DNA of 64,000 bases from CBDDIP01 sp965229005 (GCA_965229005.1 CBDDIP010000002.1:2542001-2606000); one strand, 5' to 3'; positions 49,394 through 58,071 are shown, counted from the first letter of the stretch. Made by a program: numbers and translations. The notes: generated by a model from the letters alone, not told the origin.

Positions 49394-50710
49394 ATGACCA
49401 CGACGTACGACCCCAAGCACCCGAAGTACCTCGACGAGGCCGACGTGCGCGGCGAACTGACCCGCGTCTACGACCTGTGCCACGGGTGCCGGTTGTGCTT
49501 CAAGTTCTGCACCTCGTTCCCGACGCTGTTCCAGATGATCGATGCGCACGACGACCAGGACGCGGGTCGGTTGACGCCGGCGCAGCAGGACCAGGTGGTC
49601 GACGAGTGCTTCCAGTGCAAGCTCTGCTACATCAACTGCCCGTACATCCCTGAGCTGCACGAGTGGGCGCTCGACTTCCCGCGGCTGATGCTGCGGACCG
49701 ATGCCATGCGCACGGTCAACAAGCAGATGAGCGTCCGCTCGCGGGCCACCAACTCGATGATGGGTCGCACCGACCTGCTCGGCACCGTCGGCACGATCAC
49801 CGCGCCGCTGGCCAACAAGGTCATCGGGGCGAAGGAAGGGTCGGTCGTCCGCAAGGCGGTCGAGAAGGTCACCGGCGTGTCCGCCGTCCGCTTGCTGCCG
49901 CCGTACGCCCGTCAACGGTTCAGCACGTGGTTCAAGAAGCGTCCGAAGCTGCGCATCGCCAAGCGCCAGGGACGAGTCGCGCTGTTCCCGACGTGCCTCG
50001 TCGAGTACCAGAACCCTGCGATCGGCCAGGACCTCGTCAAGGTCTACGAGCGCAACGGCATCGAGTGCTCGATCACCAACGACGTGAGCTGCTGCGGTGC
50101 ACCGTGGTTGCACAGCGGCGACGTCGAGCAGTTCACCAAGGTCGCCACCAAGAACGTCGCCTCGCTGGCCGCCACGATCCGCAAGGGCAAGGACATCGTC
50201 GTGCCCCAGCCGACGTGCGGATACGTGCTGAAGAAGGACTACGTCGACTACGTCGGCGGCGCCGACGCCGAGCTCGTGGCTGCGCACACCTTCGACGCCG
50301 CCGAGTACCTGATGCGCGTGCACAAGGGCGAGGGCACCTCGCTGGACGTCGACTTCGGTGGGTTCGTGCCGGCCACCGTCACCTACCACACCCCCTGCCA
50401 CCTCAAGGCCCAGAACATCGGGCTGAAGAGCCGCGACCTGATCAAGCTCACCGGCACGAAGGTCAAGCTCGTCCAGCAGTGCAGCGGCATCGACGGCATG
50501 TGGGGGCTGCGCGCCGAGAACGCCGAGATCAGCCTGGGCATCGCCAAGAAGCTGGGCGACGAGATCCGCCGCGCCGACGGCGACGTGGTGGCCGGCGACT
50601 GCCACCTGGCCAACACCGCCATCACCGAGCAGACCGGCGAGACGCCGCTGCACCCGCTGCAGCTCATCGCCCGCGCCTACGGCATCCCCGAAGAGGAGCC
50701 GCCGCGATGA
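49394..50710 (+). CDS. heterodisulfide-reductase/GlpC-like iron-sulfur oxidoreductase
   Basis: 438 residues from ATG 49394. Two ferredoxin-type 4Fe-4S sites near the N-terminus (CHGCRLCFKFC and CFQCKLCYINCP), then two CCG domains: FPTCLVEYQ...VSCCGAPW and TYHTPCHLKAQ...QQCSGIDGMWG. This is the HdrD/GlpC architecture: electron transfer between a quinone or thiol and a partner. No membrane segment and no flavin domain. Next to rubrerythrin and translationally coupled to DUF3501, an association seen in other bacteria and suggesting a peroxide-detoxifying electron chain. Confidence 0.9.
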   Translation: MTTTYDPKHPKYLDEADVRGELTRVYDLCHGCRLCFKFCTSFPTLFQMIDAHDDQDAGRLTPAQQDQVVDECFQCKLCYINCPYIPELHEWALDFPRLMLRTDAMRTVNKQMSVRSRATNSMMGRTDLLGTVGTITAPLANKVIGAKEGSVVRKAVEKVTGVSAVRLLPPYARQRFSTWFKKRPKLRIAKRQGRVALFPTCLVEYQNPAIGQDLVKVYERNGIECSITNDVSCCGAPWLHSGDVEQFTKVATKNVASLAATIRKGKDIVVPQPTCGYVLKKDYVDYVGGADAELVAAHTFDAAEYLMRVHKGEGTSLDVDFGGFVPATVTYHTPCHLKAQNIGLKSRDLIKLTGTKVKLVQQCSGIDGMWGLRAENAEISLGIAKKLGDEIRRADGDVVAGDCHLANTAITEQTGETPLHPLQLIARAYGIPEEEPPR

Positions 50711-51297
50711 CGGGTCGGAAGTTGACGCTCGCCGACATCGCCGACACGCGAGCGTACGAGCGCGAACGGGCGTCGTTCCGCGAGCGGATCATCGCCCTCA
50801 AGGCCCGTCGGCGCATCGCCCTCGGCACCATCGTCACGGTGCTCTTCGAGAACCGCGACACCATTCGCTTCCAGGTTCAGGAGATGGCGAGAGCCGAGCG
50901 CACGAGCACGGACGAGGGGATCCAGGAGGAGCTGGACGTCTACAACCCGATGATCCCCGAGCCCGGCCAGCTCTGCGCGACCCTGTTCATCGAGCTCACC
51001 ACGGACGAACAGATGCGCGAATGGCTGCCCAAGCTGGTCGGCATCGAGCGTTCGCTGGAGCTGCACCTCCCCGACGGGGTGATCGTGCGCAACGTCGTCG
51101 ACGCGCAGCACGCCAGCCAGCTGACCCGCGACCACATCACCGCTGCGGTGCACTACATCACCTTCGATCTGACCCCTGACCAGGTATCGAGCTTCGGTGA
51201 GGGCGTCGTGCTGGCCTGCAGCCACCCTGCCTACCTGGAGTCCGTGGAGCTGGCTCCGGCCACCGTCGCCGAGCTGCTGGACGACCTGCGCGGCTGA
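50707..51297 (+). CDS. DUF3501 protein
   Basis: 196 residues from ATG 50707 (ATGA overlap with the FeS gene). DUF3501 pattern: LTLADIADTRAYERERASFR, RRIALGTIVTVLFENRDTIRFQVQEMARAERT, EELDVYNPMIPEPGQLCATLFIEL, and YITFDLTPDQ near the end. A family of unknown function that occurs beside rubrerythrin and HdrD-like FeS proteins. No cofactor motif is seen. Confidence 0.9.
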   Translation: MTGRKLTLADIADTRAYERERASFRERIIALKARRRIALGTIVTVLFENRDTIRFQVQEMARAERTSTDEGIQEELDVYNPMIPEPGQLCATLFIELTTDEQMREWLPKLVGIERSLELHLPDGVIVRNVVDAQHASQLTRDHITAAVHYITFDLTPDQVSSFGEGVVLACSHPAYLESVELAPATVAELLDDLRG

Positions 51298-51347
51298 GCG
51301 CGCACAATCGTTACGAATTGCCCCTTTCCAAGTGGAGGCGGTGAACC

Positions 51348-51353
51348 TAGATT
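51348..51353 (+). promoter_or_regulatory. -10-like hexamer, whiB-like gene
   Basis: TAGATT; predicted transcription start about 51360. The GTG at 51355 lies too close to it to be the start, which favours GTG 51412 with GGGGGA upstream. Confidence 0.45.
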
Positions 51354-51411
51354 CGTGCTCCTGCTCGGCACGACAGCCGAACAGCGAAGCCAGATCCGGG
51401 GGACGAAAGTC

Positions 51412-51651
51412 GTGTCGGCGAAACAGATCGTGTGGCGGGAGCTCGGAGCATGTCGGGGGCTCGAGCCGACCGTCTTCTACCCAGATGACGAGGATGACGC
51501 GCTCGACGCAAAGGCCGTGTGCGCCGAGTGCGGCGTGCGCGTTGCGTGCCTCGAGTACGCCTTGCAGGTGCGTGAGAAGCAAGGCGTGTGGGGTGGTGCA
51601 ACGGAACGCGAGCGGCGGCGGATGATCCGCCAGCGGCGCCGTTCCGCGTAG
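51412..51651 (+). CDS. WhiB-family iron-sulfur regulator
   Basis: 79 residues from GTG 51412. Four conserved cysteines (C14, C37, C40, C46) in GACRGLEPTVFYP and VCAECGVRVACLEYAL bind a 4Fe-4S cluster, and GVWGG plus the basic RERRRMIRQRRR form the sigma/DNA contact region. WhiB proteins, restricted to actinobacteria and their phages, act with the principal sigma factor and respond to redox or NO. Closest in pattern to WhiB1/WblE. trpD follows after 9 bp, and a -10-like hexamer overlaps the whiB stop. Confidence 0.93.
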   Translation: MSAKQIVWRELGACRGLEPTVFYPDDEDDALDAKAVCAECGVRVACLEYALQVREKQGVWGGATERERRRMIRQRRRSA

Positions 51652-51660
51652 CCTCGACCG

Positions 51661-52722
51661 ATGAGCTTGCTCGACGAGTTGGGTGGTTGGCCCGCGCTCC
51701 TGACCGAACTGCTGGAGCATCGAGACCTCCCCGCGGCGCATGCCCGGGCGGCGATGACCACCATCCTCGCCGGGGACGCAACGCCGGCTCAGCTGATCGG
51801 CTTCGTCGTCGCGCTGCGCGCCAAGGGCGAGTCGCCCGAGGAGCTGTCCGGCCTGCTGGACGCCGTCCTGGCCGCGGCCGAGATCGTGCCGCTGGGCGAC
51901 GACCTCGCGTCGCGGGCGATCGACATCGTCGGCACCGGCGGCGACCGCAGTCACTCGATCAACGTCAGCACGATGGCGGCGATCGTTGTCGCCGGCCACG
52001 GCGTCCCGGTGTGCAAGCACGGTGCTCGTGCCGCGTCCTCACAGTGCGGCACGGCCGACGTGCTCGAGGAGCTCGGTGTCGCCATCGAGCTGCCGCCGGA
52101 AGGGGTGCGGCGCTGCGTCGAACGGGCAGGCATCGGCTTCTGCCTGGCGCCGCGGTACCACCCGGCGTTCCGGTTCGCCGCGCCGAGCCGCCGCGAGATC
52201 GGCGTGCCGACGGTGTTCAACCTGCTCGGGCCGATGGCCAACCCGGGTCGGGTCAAGCGTCAGCTGATCGGGGTGGCCAACCCGGCCACCGCCGAGCGGA
52301 TGCTGGCGTCGTTGCGGCTGCACGGCTCGCACCGGGCGTGGGTGGTGCACGGTGACGGGCTCGACGAGTTGAGCACCACCGGGGTGTCGACGGTGCTCGC
52401 GCTGGACGACGACTCGGTGCACTCGTTCACGGTCGACCCCGTCTCGCTCGGGCTGGCTCCGGCGATCAGCGACGAGCTGGTCGGTGGCAACCCGGCGCAC
52501 AACGCTGCGGTCGTCCGGTCCGTGATGGCGGGGCAACGCGGCGCCCACCGCAACATCGTCGTGCTCAACGCCGCGGCCGGGCTGGTGGTGGCCGGCGTGG
52601 CGACCTCGTTGAAGGAGGGGCTGCCGATGGCGGAGGAGTCGATCGACAGTGGCCGCGCGGCGGCGGCGTTGGCGGCGTTCGTCGAGGAATCGCAGGCGGC
52701 TCGGGCCGAGCTGGGCAGCTGA
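51661..52722 (+). CDS. trpD: anthranilate phosphoribosyltransferase
   Basis: 353 residues from ATG 51661. Second step of tryptophan synthesis: anthranilate plus PRPP. Motifs GTGGDRSHSINVST (PRPP-binding), VCKHGARAASSQCGTADVLEELGV, FAAPSRREIGVPTVFNLLGPMANP and VHGDGLDELSTTG are all in place. A TAGCCT 6 bp before the ATG suggests its own leaderless start besides read-through from whiB. Other trp genes are not in the window. Confidence 0.95.
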   Translation: MSLLDELGGWPALLTELLEHRDLPAAHARAAMTTILAGDATPAQLIGFVVALRAKGESPEELSGLLDAVLAAAEIVPLGDDLASRAIDIVGTGGDRSHSINVSTMAAIVVAGHGVPVCKHGARAASSQCGTADVLEELGVAIELPPEGVRRCVERAGIGFCLAPRYHPAFRFAAPSRREIGVPTVFNLLGPMANPGRVKRQLIGVANPATAERMLASLRLHGSHRAWVVHGDGLDELSTTGVSTVLALDDDSVHSFTVDPVSLGLAPAISDELVGGNPAHNAAVVRSVMAGQRGAHRNIVVLNAAAGLVVAGVATSLKEGLPMAEESIDSGRAAAALAAFVEESQAARAELGS

Positions 52723-52728
52723 GCGCTG

Positions 52729-53544
52729 GTGCCCGATGTACTGGTGCGGGTGCCGGCATCGTCCGCAAACCTCGGCCCCGGTTTCGATGCGCTAGGGATG
52801 GCACTGTCGCTCCACGCCGTGCTCGGCACCGGTCGGGCGCTCGCCGACGACGCGGGAAGTCGAGACGTCGACGAGCACCATCCGGCCCTCATCGCCTTCC
52901 GCCGGGCCGGCGGGGAGGGGCCGCTGCGACTGCGCTGCCCGATCCCGATGGGGCGCGGGCTGGGATTCAGTGGGGCGGTGCGTGTCGCCGGGTTGATGGC
53001 GGCCCAGGCACAGCGCGGTGAGCCGGTTGACGTGCTCGCCGAGGCCACCGTGTTGGAACGCCACGCCGACAATGCTGCCGCCTCGTTGCTCGGTGGAGTG
53101 GTGGCCACCGCGGGCGGGCGTGCCGTGCGGGTGCCGCTGGGGTTCGATCCGACCGTCGTCGTCTGGGTGCCGACGACGAGCACCTCCACCGACGATTCCA
53201 GGAAGCGTCTGCCGGCCGAGGTCAGCCGGTCCGATGCGGTGTTCAACGTCGGGCGCACCGCGCTGCTCGTCGCTGCCTTCGCAGCCGGTGACGTGGACGC
53301 CCTGCGAACCGCCACCGAGGATCGTTTGCACCAGGACACCAGGTTCGCCGCCGTCCCGCAGTCGCGAGCGGCATTGGACGCAGCGCTGGAGGCAGGCGCA
53401 TGGTGTGGCTGGCTCTCCGGATCCGGCCCGACGGTGGCCACCCTGTGCGCGACCGAGGCCGCTGCGTCGATCGCCGAGTCGATGCCGTCCGACGGCCACA
53501 CGAAGGTGCTCACCATCGACACCGAAGGAGCCGTCATCCTCTGA
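52729..53544 (+). CDS. thrB: homoserine kinase
   Basis: 271 residues from GTG 52729, 6 bp after trpD. GHMP kinase: VRVPASSANLGPGFDALGMAL at the N-terminus, the ATP loop PMGRGLGFSGAV (unusual; most ThrB have GLGSSA), and SGSGPTVATLC near the end. Phosphorylates homoserine for threonine synthesis. The RGLGFSGA loop has Phe-Ser-Gly in place of Ser-Ser-Ala, a variation worth noting; a different GHMP substrate cannot be ruled out. The usual hom and thrC neighbours are absent. Confidence 0.85.
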   Translation: MPDVLVRVPASSANLGPGFDALGMALSLHAVLGTGRALADDAGSRDVDEHHPALIAFRRAGGEGPLRLRCPIPMGRGLGFSGAVRVAGLMAAQAQRGEPVDVLAEATVLERHADNAAASLLGGVVATAGGRAVRVPLGFDPTVVVWVPTTSTSTDDSRKRLPAEVSRSDAVFNVGRTALLVAAFAAGDVDALRTATEDRLHQDTRFAAVPQSRAALDAALEAGAWCGWLSGSGPTVATLCATEAAASIAESMPSDGHTKVLTIDTEGAVIL

Positions 53545-53620
53545 TCTCGTCACGTGACGATTCGGAAGGGAGCTGGGTGGCGGAGTGGGGCGGGGTCGGG
53601 TACGGATCTCGGCGGCGGTG

Positions 53621-53637
53621 GTGACGGATTCCGTCAC
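53621..53637. repeat. inverted repeat downstream of thrB
   Basis: GTGACGGA and TCCGTCAC almost back to back in the 206-bp gap between convergent thrB and the nuclease gene. Confidence 0.4.
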
Positions 53638-53689
53638 GGAGCTCACCGAGATCGCGTCGCCGGCGGCGATCGTGACTCGCCGGGGGCGG

Positions 53690-53733
53690 CTTGGGCGCGA
53701 TCGCGACGAACTGTCGTTGGTTTCGCGCCCAAG
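53690..53733. terminator. bidirectional terminator-like hairpin between convergent genes
   Basis: Arms CTTGGGCGCGA (53690-53700) and TCGCGCCCAAG (53723-53733). No gene is seen in the surrounding gap 53545-53750. Confidence 0.5.
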
Positions 53734-53750
53734 GGGAGACGGTGGGGCGG

Positions 53751-55394
53751 TCAGGCGGCGTGGAGGCGGGTGAGGGGGGAGAGGCGACCCGCCGGGGAGG
53801 TCCACTCGCCGTCGCAGTGCTGCACTCGGGCCTGGCCGGCGAGCCGGTCGAGGCCGCGGGCAAGGCAGAGCACTTCATCGACGGCAAGACGGGGGAGCGG
53901 CCCATCGACGTCACCGGTGGACGGCGCCGGCAGCGGCAAGGTGAAGGGCAGCCGATCGGGCTCGCCGACGTGCTGGAGCACGCCCCGATCGAGATGGAGC
54001 ACGACGTCGCCGACGGCCACCTCGGTGGCACCCATCGCGCACATCCGCTGGATCATCCGCTGTCGCTGCATGGCGTTGACGAACGCATGGGCGCGATCGC
54101 GCACCGCGGCAGCCTCTTCGAAGCGTTGCTCGGCGGCCAACGCGATCAGGCGCGTGCGAAGCACGTCGAGCACGAGGTGCGGGCTGGACGTGATCGCCGC
54201 GACCGCGCCGGCGCTGATCGCTGCGTAACGGTGTGGATCCACGGACTGCGCGCACGGGCAGGTGGACACCCCGAGCTGAGCCGGCGTGCAGGGCGCGGCG
54301 AGACCGGTGGGCACGTGGTTGCGCCCGAGCTTGGTGGTGCATCGGCGCAGCGGGAAGACGGTCTGCAACGCTTCGATGACCAGCGTTGCCATCGCCTTCG
54401 ACGGCAGCGGGCCGAGATGCGCACCGAGCCCGGTGGGGTCGCGCACGACGCTGAACCGCGGCCAGGCCTCGTGCGTGGACAGGCGGACGTAGCAGTACCG
54501 ATCGGAGGTGGTGCCGACCTTGTTGTACCGCGGCGAGGCGTGGTGGATGTAGCGCAGCTCGAGCACCTCGGCCGACAGCACGTCCGGCGTTGCGACGCAC
54601 GAGATCCGCTGGGTTTCGCGTAGCAGTGCGCCGATCTTGCGGCGGTCGTCGCTGCCGAAGTAGCTGCGCACGCGCTGACGCAGGTTGGTCGCCTTGCCGA
54701 CGTAGAGGATCTCGTCGCCCAGACCGTGGAACAGGTACACGCCGGGCGAGCGCGGCAGCGACGTCGTCAGCTTGAGCTTGCCGACCATCGGATGGCTGCC
54801 GAGCTTGGGCAGAGCGATCAGGTCGTCGAGTCCGAGCACGCCGTGACCCGCGGCGCGTTCGATCAGCAGGTGCAGCAGATCTGCGGTTGCCAGCGCATCG
54901 TCGAGCGCTCGGTGGGTCGGCTTGTGATCGAGGCGGAAGCGGGTGGCGAGCGTGCCGAGGCGGCAGTCCGGCACCTCGTCGCGCACCAGCCGTCGGGCGA
55001 GCGGCAACGTGTCGACGATCGGGTGATCCATGCGTGGGCGATCGGAGCGACGCATCGCCGCGTTGAGGAACGCGGTGTCGAAGTTGACGTTGTGGCCGAC
55101 GACCACGCAGCCGTGGGCGAACTCGAGCAGCGCCGGCAGCACCTGCTCGATGCGAGGCGCCGGTGCGACCATCATGTCGGTGATGCCGGTGAGAACCGTG
55201 ATGGTGGGTGGGATGGCCCGGCCGGGGTTGACCATCGTGTGGAACGTGCCGAGGCACTCGCCGGCGCGGACCTTCACTGCGCCGATCTCGGTGATGCCGT
55301 CACCGTTGCGGTCGCTGCCGGTGGTCTCGATGTCGAGCACGCAGAACGTCACGTCGCACAACGGGGTGCCGAGATCGTCGAAGGAGCGTTGCAC
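53751..55394 (-). CDS. DEDDh exonuclease fused to a GIY-YIG (UvrC-like) nuclease domain
   Basis: 547 residues from GTG 55394; an in-frame GTG at 55412 lies inside a LexA-type box, so 55394 (starting QRSFDDLGTPLCDVTF) is preferred. N-terminal DnaQ-like exonuclease: FCVLDIETTGSDRNGDGITEIGAV, VVVGHNVNFDTAFLN, THRALDDALATADLL. After ~205 comes the GIY-YIG domain: LPRSPGVYLFHGLGDEILYVGKATNLRQRVRSYF. The C-terminal half is UvrC-like without the RNase H endonuclease part. The family is common in actinobacteria and likely acts in DNA repair. Two LexA-type sites precede it. Confidence 0.9.
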   Translation of the reverse strand: MQRSFDDLGTPLCDVTFCVLDIETTGSDRNGDGITEIGAVKVRAGECLGTFHTMVNPGRAIPPTITVLTGITDMMVAPAPRIEQVLPALLEFAHGCVVVGHNVNFDTAFLNAAMRRSDRPRMDHPIVDTLPLARRLVRDEVPDCRLGTLATRFRLDHKPTHRALDDALATADLLHLLIERAAGHGVLGLDDLIALPKLGSHPMVGKLKLTTSLPRSPGVYLFHGLGDEILYVGKATNLRQRVRSYFGSDDRRKIGALLRETQRISCVATPDVLSAEVLELRYIHHASPRYNKVGTTSDRYCYVRLSTHEAWPRFSVVRDPTGLGAHLGPLPSKAMATLVIEALQTVFPLRRCTTKLGRNHVPTGLAAPCTPAQLGVSTCPCAQSVDPHRYAAISAGAVAAITSSPHLVLDVLRTRLIALAAEQRFEEAAAVRDRAHAFVNAMQRQRMIQRMCAMGATEVAVGDVVLHLDRGVLQHVGEPDRLPFTLPLPAPSTGDVDGPLPRLAVDEVLCLARGLDRLAGQARVQHCDGEWTSPAGRLSPLTRLHAA

Positions 55395-55410
55395 GAAGCA
55401 CGAGCGAACC

Positions 55411-55426
55411 ACGAACGTCCGTTCGA
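55411..55426. promoter_or_regulatory. LexA/SOS-type box 1
   Basis: ACGAACGTCCGTTCGA, 15 of 16 positions as in the actinobacterial TCGAACNNNNGTTCGA box. It lies between a TTGACA (55432-55427, minus strand) and the nuclease start. Confidence 0.75.
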
Positions 55427-55430
55427 TGTC

Positions 55431-55446
55431 AAGAACATCTGTTCGA
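55431..55446. promoter_or_regulatory. LexA/SOS-type box 2
   Basis: AAGAACATCTGTTCGA, 20 bp (two helical turns) from box 1, between the divergent nuclease and NYN genes. Weaker in its left half. Confidence 0.65.
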
Positions 55447-55468
55447 GTGCCGGTTCGCGGCGCCTCGG

Positions 55469-55474
55469 TAGCGT
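55469..55474 (+). promoter_or_regulatory. -10-like hexamer, NYN protein gene
   Basis: TAGCGT 7 bp before GTG 55482; the LexA-type boxes lie 23-58 bp upstream of it. Confidence 0.5.
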
Positions 55475-55481
55475 GACGGCC

Positions 55482-56714
55482 GTGGACGACCAGACCGCAG
55501 CGGACGGCGTGCCGGACTCGATGCTGCAATCGGCGCTCGAGTTCGCCGTCGGCATCGCTGCCGCCGGTTCGAAGCTGCGTCCGCCGCTTCCGTTCCCGGC
55601 CGGGCTGCGGCCGTTCCTGCGGTTCCACAAGCTGCCGCCGAAGGCCCTCGGCCCGGTGCGCCGCGCCGTCGAGGACGATGAGGTCTTCCGTCAGCGACTC
55701 GGCTCGGTGGCCACCGACGAGCTGCTCGACCACGCCGCGATGCTCTGGCTGCAACGACCCGAGGGGTGGCACGGCTCGCTGCTCGAACTGCTGGCGATCG
55801 CCTCGACGGCAGGCGCCGACGCGGGCAGCGAGCTGCGACGCGAACAACGACGCCGGGAGGCCGCCGAGGCAGCAGCCGCGCGAGCTCGCGTCGAGCTGCT
55901 CGCGGCGCAGACCGAGCTCGACCGTGAACGTGCGGACCGAGCCGGAGACGCCGGCGCGATCGCTGCGCTCACCGATGAGGTCGCCACGCTTCGACGGCGA
56001 CTCGACGCGGCGACGTCGGCCGCCGCCGCCGCAGACGAGGCGCGACGCGCGGCGGAGACCGCCCGCGACGCGGCGCAAGCCGACGTGCGCGCCACCACCG
56101 ACGCGCTGCGCCGGTCCGAGCAGCAGCGGTCGGTGGAGCTGCCCGACCTGTTGGAGCGGGCCCGAACGGCGGCGACCGATCTCGCCGGCCTGCTCGCCGA
56201 CGCGCACGTGGTCGCCGCGCCCCGCCCGGCGCCGGCACCGCGTCGACGTCGTGCGCCGGCACCGCACGGAAGAGTTCCGCTGAAGCTGCCCGGTGGTGTT
56301 CGCGAAGGGACCGCCGAGGCCACCGAGCACCTGATGCGATCCGGCGCCGTGGTGCTGGTCGACGGCTACAACGTGGCCAAGCTGGCCTGGCCATCGTTCG
56401 ACCTCGAGCACCAGCGGAGCGCGTGCATCGATCTGGCCGAGGACGTCGCCCGACGCTGGGGGACGGCGATCACCATCGTCTTCGACGGCGCCGACGTGCC
56501 CGGGGCCTCGGCGCCGCGCAAGCGCCTGGTCCGTGTGAGCTACTCGCCGGCCGGGGTGCTCGCCGACGACGTGCTGCGCGAGGAGGTCGATCGCCTCGAC
56601 GTCGAGCGGGCCGTCATCGTGGTCACCAACGATCAGGCGGTGGTGACCGACGTCCGTGCCGCCGGCGCATCGGTGGTCAGCAGCGACCAGTTCATCCAGG
56701 TGGCGCGACGCTGA
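55482..56714 (+). CDS. coiled-coil protein with C-terminal NYN (PIN-like) nuclease domain
   Basis: 410 residues from GTG 55482. An N-terminal helical region with RPPLPFPAGLRPFLRFHKLPPKALGPVRRAV, then a coiled coil rich in Ala/Arg/Glu (~115-215), and a C-terminal NYN domain of the YacP/Rae1 kind: VVLVDGYNVAKLAWPSF, ITIVFDGADVPGASAPRKRLVRVSYSPAGVLADDVLREEV and VIVVTNDQAVVTDVRAAGASVVSS, with the acidic residues of the PIN-like fold. Probably an RNase. Shares the LexA-type control region with the divergent nuclease. Confidence 0.88.
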   Translation: MDDQTAADGVPDSMLQSALEFAVGIAAAGSKLRPPLPFPAGLRPFLRFHKLPPKALGPVRRAVEDDEVFRQRLGSVATDELLDHAAMLWLQRPEGWHGSLLELLAIASTAGADAGSELRREQRRREAAEAAAARARVELLAAQTELDRERADRAGDAGAIAALTDEVATLRRRLDAATSAAAAADEARRAAETARDAAQADVRATTDALRRSEQQRSVELPDLLERARTAATDLAGLLADAHVVAAPRPAPAPRRRRAPAPHGRVPLKLPGGVREGTAEATEHLMRSGAVVLVDGYNVAKLAWPSFDLEHQRSACIDLAEDVARRWGTAITIVFDGADVPGASAPRKRLVRVSYSPAGVLADDVLREEVDRLDVERAVIVVTNDQAVVTDVRAAGASVVSSDQFIQVARR

Positions 56715-56762
56715 GCGGCACGTCGGGGCGCCGTGTCACACCCTCGTGGTTCAGTGAGCCAC

Positions 56763-56957
56763 ATGAACATCACCATCGATTGCGACAGTTGCAGCATGCG
56801 CCGCACGGCCACCTGCGCCGATTGCGTCGTCACGCACATCCTCTCGCCGGCACCGGTGGAGCTGATGCTGGTCGGCGATTCGGAGGAGGCCCGCGTGGTG
56901 CGCCTGCTCGAAGCGGCAGGCATGCTGCCTACGCTTCGCTTCCGTGAGGCCTCCTGA
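56763..56957 (+). CDS. small zinc-finger-like protein, 64 residues
   Basis: From ATG 56763. CDSCSMRRTATCADCVVTHIL holds two CxxC pairs spaced like a small zinc ribbon, followed by an acidic helix (ELMLVGDSEEARVVRLLEAAGML). No named family recognised, though such C4 miniproteins are common in actinobacteria. Overlaps the start of queG by 14 bp, so it is co-translated with it. Confidence 0.75.
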   Translation: MNITIDCDSCSMRRTATCADCVVTHILSPAPVELMLVGDSEEARVVRLLEAAGMLPTLRFREAS

Positions 56958-58071
56958 CCCGGCGCCCGTCCCGGTCGATGCGTCGCTCGTCGGCCGTCTC
57001 ACCGCCATCGCCGCCGAGCACGGCATCACGCACGTGGGCGTCGCACCGGCCGAGCCGCTGCTGCGGGCTCGTGCCGAGCTGCACCGCCGACGCGAACTGA
57101 ACCTGCACGACGGGATGTCGTTCACCTACCGCAACATCGAGCGGTCCACCGATCCGGCGCAGGCAGTGCGCGATGCCCGCAGCATCGTCGTCGGCGCCCG
57201 TCCGTACTTCGACGACGATGTCGAGCCCGTTGCGCGCCCGGCTGGTCGGGTTGCCCGCTACTCGTGGGCCGACCACTACGCGCCGCTCCGCGAAGGCCTG
57301 TGGGCTGTGGCCACCCAGCTGCGCTCCCTCGGCTACCGCGCCGTGCCCTTCGCCGATGACAACAGCATCGTCGATCGCGAAGTGGCCCACCTGGCCGGCC
57401 TCGGCTGGTTCGGCAAGAACGCCAACCTGTTGCTCCCCGGCGCCGGCAGCTGGTTCGTGCTCGGCTGCGTCATCACCGACGCTCCGCTGCCCGTTGCCGA
57501 GCAGGTGGTGCCCGACGGGTGCGGTGCATGCCATCGCTGCATCGACCGATGCCCGACTGCAGCGATCGTCGCCGACGGGGTGATCGATGCAGGACGTTGC
57601 CTGGCCTGGTTGCTGCAGAAGCCGGGCATCGTCGAGCATCGCTGGCGCGCGGCGATCGGTGATCGCATCTACGGATGCGACGAGTGCCAACTGGCGTGCC
57701 CGCCGTCCATGCGGCCGAGCATCGACAACCGGGCACCCGACGACGTCACCAGCGCGTCGGCGCGGCAGCCGTGGATCGACGTGTTGGCGTTGCTCGAGGG
57801 TGACGACGACGAGGTGATGGACGTGTGGGGCCGTCGCTACCTCGCCGACCGCGATCCGCGCTGGGTGCGGCGAAACGCCCTGATCGTGCTCGGCAACGTG
57901 GGCGACGCCACTGATCGCCGGGTCGCCGACACCGTGCTGCGGTACCTTGCTCATCCCGACGCGGTGCTGCGGGCCCACGCCGTGTGGGTCGCGCAGTCGC
58001 TGGGGATGCACGACATGCTGCCCGCCACCGATCCCGATCCCGACGTGCTCGCCGAGCTGGCCCGCGTGTGA
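56944..58071 (+). CDS. queG: epoxyqueuosine reductase
   Basis: 375 residues from GTG 56944. B12- and FeS-dependent enzyme for the last step of queuosine synthesis in tRNA. Hallmarks: an N-terminal cobalamin-binding DUF1730 region (MSFTYRNIERSTDPAQAVRDARSIVV), AHLAGLGWFGKNANLLLPGAGSWFVLGCVITD, two 4Fe-4S motifs (CGACHRCIDRCPT and CDECQLACP) and a HEAT-like C-terminus (WVRRNALIVLGNVGD). Other que genes are not in the window. Overlaps the glycosyltransferase gene by 4 bp. Confidence 0.93.
   Translation: MRPPDPAPVPVDASLVGRLTAIAAEHGITHVGVAPAEPLLRARAELHRRRELNLHDGMSFTYRNIERSTDPAQAVRDARSIVVGARPYFDDDVEPVARPAGRVARYSWADHYAPLREGLWAVATQLRSLGYRAVPFADDNSIVDREVAHLAGLGWFGKNANLLLPGAGSWFVLGCVITDAPLPVAEQVVPDGCGACHRCIDRCPTAAIVADGVIDAGRCLAWLLQKPGIVEHRWRAAIGDRIYGCDECQLACPPSMRPSIDNRAPDDVTSASARQPWIDVLALLEGDDDEVMDVWGRRYLADRDPRWVRRNALIVLGNVGDATDRRVADTVLRYLAHPDAVLRAHAVWVAQSLGMHDMLPATDPDPDVLAELARV

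Noticed and set aside
55395..56411. Extension of the exonuclease/GIY-YIG gene far upstream on the minus strand
   Set aside because: It would run through the LexA-type boxes and antisense to the NYN gene; the family begins at QRSFDDLG.
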